64,000 nt of DNA from Pseudacidovorax intermedius (GCF_003350475.1 NZ_QQAV01000003.1:1-64000); one strand, 5' to 3'; counted from the first letter of the stretch, positions 10,101 through 17,334 are shown. The notes: generated by a model not told the origin, from the sequence alone. Made by a program: numbers and translations.

Positions 10101-11490
10101 TGTAGGTGCCAAACTGCGTTGCGCCTGCGCCCTCGAGGACATTGAGCAATTGGACGTCGTATAGCCATGAAGTGCCGTAGTTCTTGACGCGCAGGGAAAG
10201 CGTCACATCGGAAGTTCCGTCCGCGTTGGGTCGCGGCAGGCTCGCGGCTTCGGCCACTCCGATGCGCGCCGGATTCACGGAGATGGCCTGCGTGTTTGAG
10301 CTGCTGGAGGTGGCCTGCGTGCCGTCGTTGAAATAGGCCTGCGCAGTGTTGAGCAAGTTGCCCGCGCTGGCTGTGACGGTGGCCGACAGCCGCATCTGCA
10401 ACGAGGCATTCGGTGAAATGGTGGCCGGAGCGAGCAGCGCCGCCGCCACTTCGATTGCCGACGCGTCGTCGCCACCACTTGTGCGGTAGCTGAAGGCAGC
10501 ATCACCGGGCAGCCGGAACAGCCGCAGGGCCCCCGGCATTGAGCTTTGCAAGCTGCCAGCCATGTATCGCGTGCCTGCCGGGAGCACATCGCGCACGAGA
10601 ATCGCGCTGACGGGGCTGCCATCGACGACGATTGGCGTGTTGGCAGGAACCGCGGTGCCAGTGGCCTGCGCAGCCTGATTACCGACATTGGTCCCGTTGA
10701 CGACGTAGTCAATACGGGAGACCCCGGGCTGCAGAGGCGCGGTGTAGCTCGCGGATTTGATCAGACTGAGGACGGCCGCATTGCCAATCTCGATCACGTC
10801 CATATTGCTCGCGCTGACCGCCTGCGCGCCCGTGCTGGCGGTCAGCGTCGCGCAGACGGCACCCGAGGCCGCCGTGGGCATCGTGCCCACCGCCAGCAAC
10901 GTGACAGACTCCCCGGAATCGAGCGAAAACGCCCCAGCAGTATTCAGCGGCAGTGCCGCCTCTCCCGCATCGACAACACCGTTGCCATTGCTATCGCGCA
11001 CCAGTTGCAGCCCACTCAGGCTCAACGCGGCGCTAGAAGGGCATGCCGCGCCGCCATTGCTCCAGCCAATTTTGTAGCTGCTCCGGACATTGCCGGTATT
11101 GGTCAGCAGATGACTCATGACCACCTGCATTCCCGGCGGACGCGTGAGAGCTTGGTCCTGCGTGAGCGCAATGGCTTCGACGGATTGCACCGTGAGAACC
11201 ACGCCGTTGGAGCTGACAGTCTCGGTCTGTGTGTAGCCCGTCGGAATGTAGGTGGCCGTGGCGACGACGCGCAGTATGGTGCCGGCAGGTGCAGGCGTGG
11301 CCCCCGCTGCGCCGCACAGGCAACCGACCAGCAACAGCAGCAGCATGAGCACCCGCAGCAAAGGGCCAAACCACCGGGACGGGCAGAAATGTCGCAGCAG
11401 GGTGGGGTTCAGGTGCATTTGAATTTCAGTCACGGCTCGACTGACTTGGTCGTTGTTGTGGGCTGGTTTCGAAAGCGAATACGCACGCAT
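4120..11490 (-). CDS. Giant DUF11/SdrD-repeat protein with C-terminal outer-membrane beta-barrel (2456 aa)
   Basis: The frame is open from 11664, but ATG at 11490 (MRAYSLSK) is preferred because GAGGGAG lies 7 bases upstream. A hydrophobic signal core lies near residues 45-65; it contains LVGC, which fits a lipobox, though ordinary cleavage after AGA is also plausible. Residues about 70-1000 hold DUF11-type repeats (conserved turns such as NTGNV, ITVTNKTG, LPAGFAYVPGS). SdrD/Cna-B-like segments lie near 765-860 and 1060-1125. An Ig/Big-1-like region spans about 1330-1530. From about 1600 a YPVYGDAS motif is followed by alternating amphipathic strands to about 2395 (SKGAYFRLRFKFDE), a porin-like barrel, then a Pro/Ala-rich tail. 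I infer an outer-membrane anchor with a very long extracellular or periplasmic repeat arm. Substrate and partner are unknown. Confidence 0.85.
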   Translation of the reverse strand: MRAYSLSKPAHNNDQVSRAVTEIQMHLNPTLLRHFCPSRWFGPLLRVLMLLLLLVGCLCGAAGATPAPAGTILRVVATATYIPTGYTQTETVSSNGVVLTVQSVEAIALTQDQALTRPPGMQVVMSHLLTNTGNVRSSYKIGWSNGGAACPSSAALSLSGLQLVRDSNGNGVVDAGEAALPLNTAGAFSLDSGESVTLLAVGTMPTAASGAVCATLTASTGAQAVSASNMDVIEIGNAAVLSLIKSASYTAPLQPGVSRIDYVVNGTNVGNQAAQATGTAVPANTPIVVDGSPVSAILVRDVLPAGTRYMAGSLQSSMPGALRLFRLPGDAAFSYRTSGGDDASAIEVAAALLAPATISPNASLQMRLSATVTASAGNLLNTAQAYFNDGTQATSSSSNTQAISVNPARIGVAEAASLPRPNADGTSDVTLSLRVKNYGTSWLYDVQLLNVLEGAGATQFGTYSTSASPAVGQYTIVPGSLKIAQPSGSVGGQSASVSSAFDGTSSRSSLLAPGAVLPVGGDLTLQFVVRFNTAGRPSMLYTSSKAQAATVAGSSAVITDDSVNGSDPDPDGDGNPGNNGSPTPVGTQSPLLALSKSASPPRYVSAGVYDVDFLFKVSNTGSSEAPNVRVIDNLNCAFSMDQASGPVAQWELRGPVRSGAGILAPSANFTGAAGCNRSQWNSADPTHFPTEIGLNLTDGSRPLPAGSSEQLGFTVRVTLKGDYAGGRVTYTNKGWAASLMQNTINVDPTQVAGASAASAVGLLVDPQGTVYDAVSRSPIVGAVVTIKRQSCTGGTAGAITADQVLGGNSGIYTFNADGTMSMTTGTDGSWQFYWLAPPISGKCAYSLSVTPPANSGYIYPSQRIPAQGGSFATCGAVTPNALSPANGEATTWYTTLEAGFNSDGSACDVVHNHIPLDPGLINGLVLRKAASKQQVEFGDFLDYALTVTNKTGFPLKGVNFSDTLPAGFAYVPGSSRLNGNTVANPSGGVGPTLAWQFPDAQLAADQSVMVRYRVRVGVGARVAANATNRAQASTTGFTSNTAEHTVRVNGGVFSDEAFAFGKVYMDCRSDRQQDGEDEPGVPGVRLWLEDGTNVITDGEGRWSLYGLKPMTHVLRLDETTLPVGAKVLIQDNRNAGTAASRFVDLKKGEFHKANFPLQGCDDAQTTKDVEARRKAAAKNLDAELAGALRNRLDPKAQTIVASDTRALPAAGQINGTGAGAGASLTATTGPLISLPGAPQRAAGAGGGNFLDGTGTVGGSGTLAVAQQVRAMPATGQVPSAGIGDQSAGQPGSVTQGLVPQPMAPSVIELEKLLPDLDNKPGFVELRNGDTLPGQAINVRVKGPAGAVLQLSVNGEAVDARRVGKKTTLPATQTSAWEYIGVQFKPGNSRLRLQVTDEMGNSRGEAVEISVTAPDKLGVVRLEVPKDSRADARTPVPVHVVLTDAAGVPVTARTAITLESDAGRWQEEDLNDKEPGLQSFIEGGRATYHLVPPGTPGDVRVRATVNGIVQEVRLVLLPDLRPMIAVGVVEGTLDLTKRGKLGIDQLPAGAAFEQELSSLGSNGDTKNTRAGGRAAFFLKGAIKGEYLLTASLDTAKSNKDRLFRDIRPDEFYPVYGDASERGYDAQSSQKLYVRIDKNRSYLLYGDFQTSSSTEVRKLSQTNRTLTGAKGVYDEDRMRITAYGSRTSQTQQIEEFAGRGISGPYYLAGNLGDMVENSETVEIVSRDRNQSNVILKATTLARFVDYTLEPNTRRLMFVSPVSAVDANLNPQSVRVTYEVDAGGPKYTVAGVDAQFKVGERVQAGVVAHVDEDPKNPRRLAAVTGLARLGDNTSMATEAVRTHSDEKGSGSAGRIELRHQTENLGVSAQAARASSSFDNPAAGFGAGTTEASVRAEYRIDSTLAARAEALYSKNDGTSASANGTSISTATAATPAARGQSVSLLKRFNDYFSAEVGLRHGATASSSSASMFSYDQVSSYSSTLGSSQMGSSVTALGAAANSSGSLASDQNDLTTVRGRLTATLPGVPQAQVFVEGEQDTNDSGRHMAAVGGNYAITDKTRVYGRYELSSTLYEDSSSTTSSSRNVGILGVESAYMEGGRVYNEYRLADADSSRTAQIANGIRNTIKLGEHWSVTGGIERTRALGTVSSTSLASGLGSSTAVTSGVEYTNGAFRASGILEKRTGSDADTVLNSMGMGYRLNDEWTLLARSVYSSSKGVDAQQGNDRIQSRQQIGAAYRPKDDDRFNALARYEHRSETIRGSTATAGSISGNAFGSDASLPGSYKADIASVHANFSPDADNTVSGRLAMKRSSYDDGSLKSSYTAQLLYARWTRDLNAKWDMSVQGGLLHGSGGALQKSLGLELGYQVMKDLWLSIGYNALGLSDRDLTAGEYTSKGAYFRLRFKFDETGLGFARSGADQPGSAVGAASLSSNAPSKPIEEPPRIDGVPAQAPRQAAQSQD

Positions 11491-11581
11491 GGCGAAGCTC
11501 CCTCTCTCGAACGGCTGTTTTTGCCTTGATCGGCTTGTTCTCGTTCTTTTCTGCTTGCTCTGTTGCAGGTGCGCCAAAGCA

Positions 11582-11673
11582 GACAGAAAAGGGCAAAGCG
11601 GACGCAGCCTCAGAGCAGCGTGCTTTGCCTTGCGCGCGGGGCCGCCCCCATAGGGGGCGAGCACCCGCGGCCC
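11582..11673 (-). terminator. Hairpin-rich intergenic block with terminator-like structure
   Basis: On the minus strand GGCAAAGC (complement of 11622-11629) pairs with GCTTTGCC (11592-11599), with an extra ACGC/GCGT pairing, and is followed by CTTTTCTGTCT. This looks like an intrinsic terminator between the 1004-aa and 2456-aa genes. Just before it a second hairpin pairs GGGGCCGC (11638-11645) with GCGGCCC (11667-11673). If it is active, the giant gene needs read-through or its own promoter in the last 90 bp. I see no clear -35/-10 there. Confidence 0.55.
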
Positions 11674-11695
11674 TAGGCCCGCAAGGGCAGACGAT

Positions 11696-14600
11696 TTACT
11701 GCTGCAGCTGGACCTGGAAGGTCAGCGTGGCCGAAGCGCCCGGCGCCACCGTGGTGGCGGTGGTGCCATTGCCGCAGCTCACCGACGTGGTGCTGGCGCT
11801 CCAACCCGTCGGGTTGGTGAAGGCCGGCAAGACCGTTCCAGCCGACGACGCACAAGTGCTCGTGGGCTGAACCGTGGTCAGCGTTGTGTACGCCGGCAGA
11901 ACATCGGAGATGTTCAGGTTTGTCACCGTGGAGGTGCCTTCGTTGATGGCCTTGACCTGATACACGATGCACTCGCCCGGCTTGGCGGTCAGCGCAGTCG
12001 TCGCCAGGTTGCCCAATGCGGTGGTGATGCCTGCGGCATCGCACGTTGCATTGGGGTTCTTGGCCTGCGTCTTGTACAGACGCACTTGAGCAGCAACGAC
12101 GGTGGTGGTGTCGGTCGTAGACGGCGTACCGCAGTTGTCGCTACCTGCAGGGAAGGTCACGGCCACAGTGGAGATGTCGGCGCTGCCAACGGTTGCACCG
12201 CCCGGTGCGAACAGCTTGATCAGCAGTTTGACATCCGTGCCAGGCACGGGCGCCGGGATGGCGCCTGTTGCATCGATCAGCTGATCGCTCGCGTCAATCA
12301 CGCCGTTGCCATTGCTGTCGACGTAGGCCGCATAGGTCCATCCCAAGGCTGCATTACCGCTTCCAAGGGTGACGGTGAGCTTGCCGGGCTTGCATGCGCC
12401 CGTACCGGTGGCGCTCAGCGTATGCGCATAGACGATCGAACCACCGGGTGCGACCTGCCCCGTGCCTGCGACCCCGATGGTGGCGCTGTAAGTGGACGCA
12501 GCGGCGGTCACATTCACCTGGTCATACAGCGTATCCACCGGAGTGGAGCCGTCAGAGGCTGCAGACACCGCGCGTACCTGGAAGTACACCGCCTGGCTGA
12601 TCTGCACCTGGGTTGCAGGCACGAAGATACAAGCCGTGACCTGGGTCTGGCCGCCGTTGGCAGCTGCCGTGCCCGTGGTGGTAATGGCGGTGCCGGCCGC
12701 GCACGAGGCACTGGTCGTTGCACCCGAGACAAACTTCACCGTCCAGCCTGCGGGCAGAGAGCCAGGGAAGCCCGATGTGCTGCTCGCCGACAGGGTGTAG
12801 GTGTTGGCATTGCTGTCGTTGTTGGTCACCCACAGGTCGAACGTGGTCCACGAACCCGCCGGAACGGGGTCTTGGGTCACGGTCGGTTGCGCGCTCGGGC
12901 CCGTGCCCACGTCAGCTTTGCTGCCCGATGCAAAAACGCCCGCCGCACTGTTGGTCAGGTCCACTGCGGGGCCGGTAACCGCCACAACGGTGTCCTTGGA
13001 GGCGTCAAACTGGCCAGAATCCGAGCCCGACGTACCCAGCAGCGTCAAGGTGTAGTTGGCCCCTGTGTTGATGGCCGTCGTCGGCGGAATCGTCGCCTTC
13101 ACGATGACTTTGACCGAACCGCCAATGGCGATCGGACCCGTGTCCACCTTGCCATCGTTGTTGGTGTCCGACAGTTCTGTGGTGCCGTCCGACTTGTAGA
13201 AGCGGAAGATCGTGTTGGCCGGGAAGGTCTGGGTCGCGATGGAGATGTTGACGCTGTCGGTGTCGTTGCCCAGGTTGTAGACCACGTGCGTGAAGCTCGT
13301 GGCAGAGCCGGCGGCGACCTTGGCGTTGGACTGCGCATCCGTGCTCGAATTGTTCGGCGTACCCGCTGTGCTGTCCTTCGCGTCGCTGGAGGCAACCGAC
13401 GTGGCCGCACCCACCGCAACGCTGTAGGTCCCTTGCACCGTGAATGGGGAACCGTTCGAGGTCGACGGGGTGCTGCCCAGTGCCGGCGCACTCGCGGTGG
13501 CCGTTGGCGCGTCGGTCGGGTTGTACTTCACCGTGTTGGTGGTGCTGGCCGTGCCGACGGTTGCAGAACTGTTCACCAATACGACAAAGGTCAGGCTACG
13601 CGTGTTGTTCACGGGCAGACTGTTGTCCACGAAGGTCAGCGTGCCGCCGCTGGCTGCGAAGTCGATGTTCGCACCGTTGCTGCCTGCCGTTTCGCTCAAC
13701 GCTACGCCGGGGTTGCTGCTCCACACCGCTGATCCGGACACGTACGTGAAGCCGGCGGTCGCACCCGTACCGATCACGTCCTGCAGGTTGAAGCGGCCCA
13801 CTGCACCACCAGTGTTGCTGTAGGTGATGGTGTAGGTGGTGTAGACACACGACGCCGGGTTGCTGCCCATGCCCGCCCAAGTGGTCGCGCACGTGGCCCC
13901 AGCGGGCGTACGCTTGCCGGCAGCGATGGCTGCAGGCCACGATCCGCCGCCAGGCGCACCGATGCCGGTATTGGGCAGTGCGAGCGCCTTGGAGACGTTG
14001 AATGCGGCCGCATTGGTGAGCGTGACGCTGTCCTGGACCTGAACGCTCTGGTTGCTTGCGGCATAGCCGTAGCTGGTGACGCTCGATGCCTGCGGCGTGA
14101 CCGTCACATTGCCGACGTCGTAGGCGCCTGTGCCGGTCGCCGTCGTCGGAATGCTGTATGCCACCACGAAGCCGTACTGGCCGTTGTTGCCAGCCACCGT
14201 CGTGACAGACGTCAGACTACAGCCAGTCTGACCCGTGGCGTCGGAACATAGAGGAGTTGCACTGTCGGGAAGGCCGTCGAAGTTCGAGTCGTTGTAAATC
14301 TCGATCTTGGCAAACTTCTTGCTGGCTGACGCATCTACCTTGATGTTGAACCCGTCGGCACCGTTGCCCGTGTTGGTGAGCACGTGCGCCGCGTAGATCG
14401 TGGCACCAGCGGCGCCTGTCTTGTTGTTGACGACGTCCAGCGTACTGGCGGTCGTAATCTTTCCATCCAACGCATAGGAGCCCACTTGCAGGACCGTGGT
14501 CTGCACGAGGTTCGACGTGGAAACTTGCGAAGTGCCATTCGGATCCAGATAGGAAGCCGACGCCACGTTGCCGATTGACGTTCCCGCGGCAGGCGCTGCC

Positions 14601-14710
14601 GCCATCGCTGCTGGACTTCCACTCAGGAAGACCGCCGCCATGGCTGCCGTGCCCGCCCACGTCGCAAGCAGCTTGCCGCTGCCGCGAGTCAGGGGGTATT
14701 GATTTTTCAC
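11696..14710 (-). CDS. Exported DUF11-type repeat surface protein (1004 aa)
   Basis: The start is GTG at 14710, with GAGGAG 8 bases upstream. The N-terminus has a clear signal peptide (basic start, hydrophobic TAAMAAVFLSGSPAAMA, cleavage probably before APAAG). The rest is Thr/Ser/Ala/Gly-rich, low in charge, and built from beta-sandwich repeats with turns such as VLTNTGNGADGF, YTITYSNTGG and INEGTSTVTNL. The last 130 residues form a DUF11 domain ending VTLTFQVQLQQ-like. Asp-rich DSNxxGxxD loops (for example DSNFDGLPDS and DSNGNGVIDAS) look like calcium-binding turns. No membrane anchor or barrel is visible, so it is probably secreted or held by the neighbouring giant barrel protein. The 205-bp gap to that gene holds a possible terminator. 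Confidence 0.85.
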   Translation of the reverse strand: MKNQYPLTRGSGKLLATWAGTAAMAAVFLSGSPAAMAAAPAAGTSIGNVASASYLDPNGTSQVSTSNLVQTTVLQVGSYALDGKITTASTLDVVNNKTGAAGATIYAAHVLTNTGNGADGFNIKVDASASKKFAKIEIYNDSNFDGLPDSATPLCSDATGQTGCSLTSVTTVAGNNGQYGFVVAYSIPTTATGTGAYDVGNVTVTPQASSVTSYGYAASNQSVQVQDSVTLTNAAAFNVSKALALPNTGIGAPGGGSWPAAIAAGKRTPAGATCATTWAGMGSNPASCVYTTYTITYSNTGGAVGRFNLQDVIGTGATAGFTYVSGSAVWSSNPGVALSETAGSNGANIDFAASGGTLTFVDNSLPVNNTRSLTFVVLVNSSATVGTASTTNTVKYNPTDAPTATASAPALGSTPSTSNGSPFTVQGTYSVAVGAATSVASSDAKDSTAGTPNNSSTDAQSNAKVAAGSATSFTHVVYNLGNDTDSVNISIATQTFPANTIFRFYKSDGTTELSDTNNDGKVDTGPIAIGGSVKVIVKATIPPTTAINTGANYTLTLLGTSGSDSGQFDASKDTVVAVTGPAVDLTNSAAGVFASGSKADVGTGPSAQPTVTQDPVPAGSWTTFDLWVTNNDSNANTYTLSASSTSGFPGSLPAGWTVKFVSGATTSASCAAGTAITTTGTAAANGGQTQVTACIFVPATQVQISQAVYFQVRAVSAASDGSTPVDTLYDQVNVTAAASTYSATIGVAGTGQVAPGGSIVYAHTLSATGTGACKPGKLTVTLGSGNAALGWTYAAYVDSNGNGVIDASDQLIDATGAIPAPVPGTDVKLLIKLFAPGGATVGSADISTVAVTFPAGSDNCGTPSTTDTTTVVAAQVRLYKTQAKNPNATCDAAGITTALGNLATTALTAKPGECIVYQVKAINEGTSTVTNLNISDVLPAYTTLTTVQPTSTCASSAGTVLPAFTNPTGWSASTTSVSCGNGTTATTVAPGASATLTFQVQLQQ

Positions 14711-14924
14711 TTGTTTTCTCCTCTAAGGAAGGCCGACGTTCACAAAAGAACTTGAAATCTGCCTTGCGTTACGGCTATTTCGCCGCCTCCCGCACAGCAG
14801 GGCAGTGCGGCCACCACGCGCCCAAACCATTACGGTCCAGGCTTTCGTAGCAACCAACACGGGGGTAGAGAGAAGCAGGCCGTACCACGTTGTCGAAGCG
14901 CAAAGCGGTGCCAGCCGGCCCCTC

Positions 14925-15542
14925 TCAAGGCTTGGTTGGCGATGCCGCAGTTGCGGTCGCGGTTCGGGTAGTTGCGCTATTGGGAGAAGTGCTTGCGGAG
15001 GGCGCTGTCTTCGGCTTGACGGCTTCGACCGTCGCGCGAGCGCTCACGACCGCCTGGGCTCCGGGCGCGAGTTCATCGATGCGCCAGCGAATCTGCCGGT
15101 ATTCGTCATAGGGCACAGCCTGCATGCGCCCGTCGCTACCCTTGCGCATCAGGGGCTCAGGGGCAAATGCACCATCTGCCTGCAGCGCAAACTGAGCGCC
15201 CTTCTCTGGCTGCGCTGAGCGGGCGACGTACTCCAAGCCCTCCGGCAACGGCAGATTCGCCGCGATGCCCCTGACGGTCTGGCTACTTACATTTTTATAG
15301 ACGACTCGGTACTCCAAGACGTCGTTGGGCTTGACAGCGTCAGCGTCAATAAGCTTGTCGCGGCCACCCCCATCCTTCACGACCTTCTTCTGGGTCAAGG
15401 AGACGGTTACGGCCCTCTGCTCCTGGGGCGCAGTCGCTGCTTCAAGCTCGGCCGACTTTCCTGAGGGAGGGACCAACTGCGCCCAAATGGGTGTGGCCAG
15501 AAACAGGCTCAGCAAAGCGGCGGCGGTCAGGCGAGTTTTCAT
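14925..15542 (-). CDS. Small exported DUF11-like protein (205 aa)
   Basis: The frame is open further upstream, but ATG at 15542 is chosen: AGGAAAG lies just before it and the product begins with a standard signal peptide (MKTRLTAAALLSLFLATPIWAQ). The mature part holds one conserved-repeat domain: residues about 50-170 include VTVSLTQKK, PNDVLEYRVVYKN and ANLPLPEGLEYVARS, the pattern seen in DUF11 proteins. The last 35 residues are a Thr/Ala/Ser/Pro-rich low-complexity tail. It is the first structural gene of the surface cluster, 88 bp after the winged-helix regulator gene. It may be a subunit or periplasmic partner of the larger DUF11 proteins; that is inference from domain type and position. 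Confidence 0.8.
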   Translation of the reverse strand: MKTRLTAAALLSLFLATPIWAQLVPPSGKSAELEAATAPQEQRAVTVSLTQKKVVKDGGGRDKLIDADAVKPNDVLEYRVVYKNVSSQTVRGIAANLPLPEGLEYVARSAQPEKGAQFALQADGAFAPEPLMRKGSDGRMQAVPYDEYRQIRWRIDELAPGAQAVVSARATVEAVKPKTAPSASTSPNSATTRTATATAASPTKP

Positions 15543-15630
15543 GATCTTTCCTAGACTGAAGAAATGCGGGGAAGGGGAGGACGACCGAGACGTTGCGGAT
15601 CCACTGACACACATGAAGCGGTCTGCGCGT

Positions 15631-16317
15631 TCATGAGGAGGCGTCAGACTTCTCGGCAGGAGAAGTCTGTGCGCGCCCCCCCAGGAGCGAGGATCGGAAG
15701 AACGGGCCGTCCGAATGCAGAGCGGCCGGTTGCAGTTCGTCGCGGACGCGCAACCGATAGCCCCAGCCGTGTACGGACAAAAGCGGTCCTGGCGAGCTTG
15801 ATCGCCCAAGCTTGGTCATCAGCCGCATCAGGATCATTCGCCTACTGGTGAGCGCCAGTGGCTTCTGGCCATACATGACACGCGTGTTCTCCATGAGCTG
15901 GAAGAACGCGTCGAAAGAGATCGCGTGATCTGTTGCCTGAGCAAGCGCAAGCAGGAGCGCGCGCTCGCAGATATTCAGTCGCAGTTGGTAGCCGTCTGGG
16001 GCTCGCAGCAACCAGCAGTCGCCGATGAGCAGCCAACCGGTTTCACCCAGCGACCGGTCGCCCAGATCAATCGAAGACGGCGTTGCTTGAGGTTGCCTCG
16101 ATGACGGAATGATGATGTCCGCCAGGCCCGAAGGGGGCGGGGTGCCCCCCTCCTCGGTCGAGGCCTCAGCACTCACGTCGCTCGCGTGGTCACCTGTGAC
16201 CCCGCGGTATGCACGGATGGTGCTCAGCAGCTCGCAAAGCTCACGCTCAAGCCGCTCCAGACTGGACGGGTTCAGTGCAAGACCGGCAGCCATTGGAGAA
16301 AGACCGACTTCAGGCAT
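15631..16317 (-). CDS. Receiver-less OmpR/PhoB-type winged-helix transcriptional regulator
   Basis: The product is about 228 aa. GTG at 16320 and ATG at 16317 are adjacent possible starts; ATG is preferred. Residues about 95-195 fit a Trans_reg_C winged helix: RLNICERALLLALAQ, SFDAFFQLMEN, LTSRRMILMRLMTKLG and the wing GPLLSVHGWGYRLRVR. The N-terminal 90 residues lack the Asp/Lys pattern of a phospho-receiver and are partly low complexity (TEEGGTPPPSG). It is therefore not a normal response regulator. It sits at the head of the surface cluster on the same strand and faces the inverted-repeat region at 16382-16502, so it is a good candidate local regulator. No cognate sensor is visible. Confidence 0.75.
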   Translation of the reverse strand: MPEVGLSPMAAGLALNPSSLERLERELCELLSTIRAYRGVTGDHASDVSAEASTEEGGTPPPSGLADIIIPSSRQPQATPSSIDLGDRSLGETGWLLIGDCWLLRAPDGYQLRLNICERALLLALAQATDHAISFDAFFQLMENTRVMYGQKPLALTSRRMILMRLMTKLGRSSSPGPLLSVHGWGYRLRVRDELQPAALHSDGPFFRSSLLGGRAQTSPAEKSDASS

Positions 16318-16381
16318 CACATCCGCCCGTCCGGCCTACACCAACTCTGGCCTTGCGCTCAGCTACACCGTAATCCCGCTG

Positions 16382-16502
16382 GACAAAAGGGTACCCTTTA
16401 GGTCTAAATACTGAAAAACGGTTAGTCAGTGACCGTTTTTACTCTTAGTATCTTTTTAGATAGGGGCTGTAAATGATGCAAGCAAAAGGGTACCCTTTTG
16501 TC
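16382..16502. promoter_or_regulatory. Inverted-repeat pair with palindromic cores between regulator and serine recombinase
   Basis: GACAAAAGGGTACCCTTT at 16382-16399 is repeated exactly in reverse complement at 16485-16502. Each arm is itself built on a palindrome: AAAGGGTACCCTTT on the left and CAAAAGGGTACCCTTTTG (16483-16500) on the right. Core centres are 99 bp apart. The 85 bp between the arms are AT-rich against a GC-rich background. The site lies between a minus-strand regulator (start 16317) and a plus-strand serine recombinase (start 16590). It may be the recombinase's crossover sites, an invertible segment or a pair of operators. The sequence shows the symmetry but not which of these it is. 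Confidence 0.7.
16414..16440. other. AT-rich hairpin inside the inverted-repeat segment
   Basis: AAAAACGGT (16414-16422) pairs perfectly with ACCGTTTTT (16432-16440) around a 9-nt loop. The A run and T run make it terminator-like on both strands, though the stem has only three or four GC pairs. Part of a larger imperfect symmetry (TCTAAATACT upstream, AGTATCTTTTTAGA downstream) surrounds it. It could insulate the divergent genes or form part of a recombination site. Confidence 0.6.
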
Positions 16503-16589
16503 AATGCCTAGACTCAGTCCTTGTTAACTACTCCTCAGGCAAGTGGCGCGCTCTGCGACGAAGCGGGTGCGTCCCCCCCTCCTACGATC

Positions 16590-17210
16590 ATGAAAGTTGG
16601 CTACGCAAGGGTTTCGACAGACGAACAAAGTGTCGATCTACAGATACGGGCGCTTGAGCGCGCAGGCTGCGACGCGCTCTACACCGATCAGGGTGTGTCG
16701 GGTGCAGTGTTCGACCGGCCCGGTTTGACTCGAGCTCTCAGACGGCTGAGGGCGGGCGACACTTTGGTCGTCTGGAAACTGGATCGATTGGGGCGCTCCG
16801 TCAATGGGCTTGTGCAGGTCGTCTCTACGCTAGGCAAGCGGCGCATCCACTTCGCATCGTTGTCGGAGAGCATTGACACCGGTACCCCGGGCGGCATCCT
16901 TATTTTTCATCTGATGGGAGCGCTGGCGGAATTTGAGCGCTCCCTGATCAGTGAACGCACCAAGGCCGGCATGGAGGCTGCCCGCGGCCAAGGTCGACAC
17001 GTAGGAAGACCGCGTTCGCTGAGTGCCGAGCAGCTTGACGAACTGGCGCTTTACTTGGGACGCGAGCCTGTTCACATGCTTGCCCGAAAGTTTGACGTTC
17101 ACACGCGCACGCTGCGGCGATACATCCAGACGCTGGAGTCTCCGGGCTTTTCGACAGCCCCGAGCTGCGAACACTTTCCGGGCCGGGAAATAACCAAGGA
17201 GTCGGAATAG
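16590..17210 (+). CDS. Serine recombinase, resolvase/invertase family (206 aa)
   Basis: ATG at 16590 starts the family N-terminus MKVGYARVSTDEQSVDLQ, with Ser9 as the expected nucleophile in GYARVS. The catalytic domain continues with LVVWKLDRLGRS (near residues 60-71) and the E-helix motif EFERSLISERT (near 115). The C-terminus carries a helix-turn-helix (HMLARKFDVHTRTLRRYIQ), as in Hin/Gin and Tn3-type resolvases. Length is normal for small serine recombinases, somewhat extended by a Ser-rich tail. It should cut and rejoin DNA at paired palindromic sites; the inverted repeats 90-200 bp upstream are obvious candidates. It may be a domesticated switch enzyme for the surface cluster or a leftover resolvase of a transposon. 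Confidence 0.88.
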   Translation: MKVGYARVSTDEQSVDLQIRALERAGCDALYTDQGVSGAVFDRPGLTRALRRLRAGDTLVVWKLDRLGRSVNGLVQVVSTLGKRRIHFASLSESIDTGTPGGILIFHLMGALAEFERSLISERTKAGMEAARGQGRHVGRPRSLSAEQLDELALYLGREPVHMLARKFDVHTRTLRRYIQTLESPGFSTAPSCEHFPGREITKESE

Positions 17211-17334
17211 TTCCATCCCCGACTGGACGCATAGGTGGGATATCGACGAGCCGCGGGCTGACTCTGATGGTCGCGCAAGGCCGGGCTCAACCTTTGGGTC
17301 AGGTTCCAGGGAGGCCGCCAAGCGCGGCGCCACG

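Noticed and set aside
11491-11664. Upstream extension of the giant gene to 11664
   Set aside because: The added 58 residues are basic and cover a terminator-like hairpin; the ATG at 11490 has a strong ribosome site and places the signal peptide near the start.
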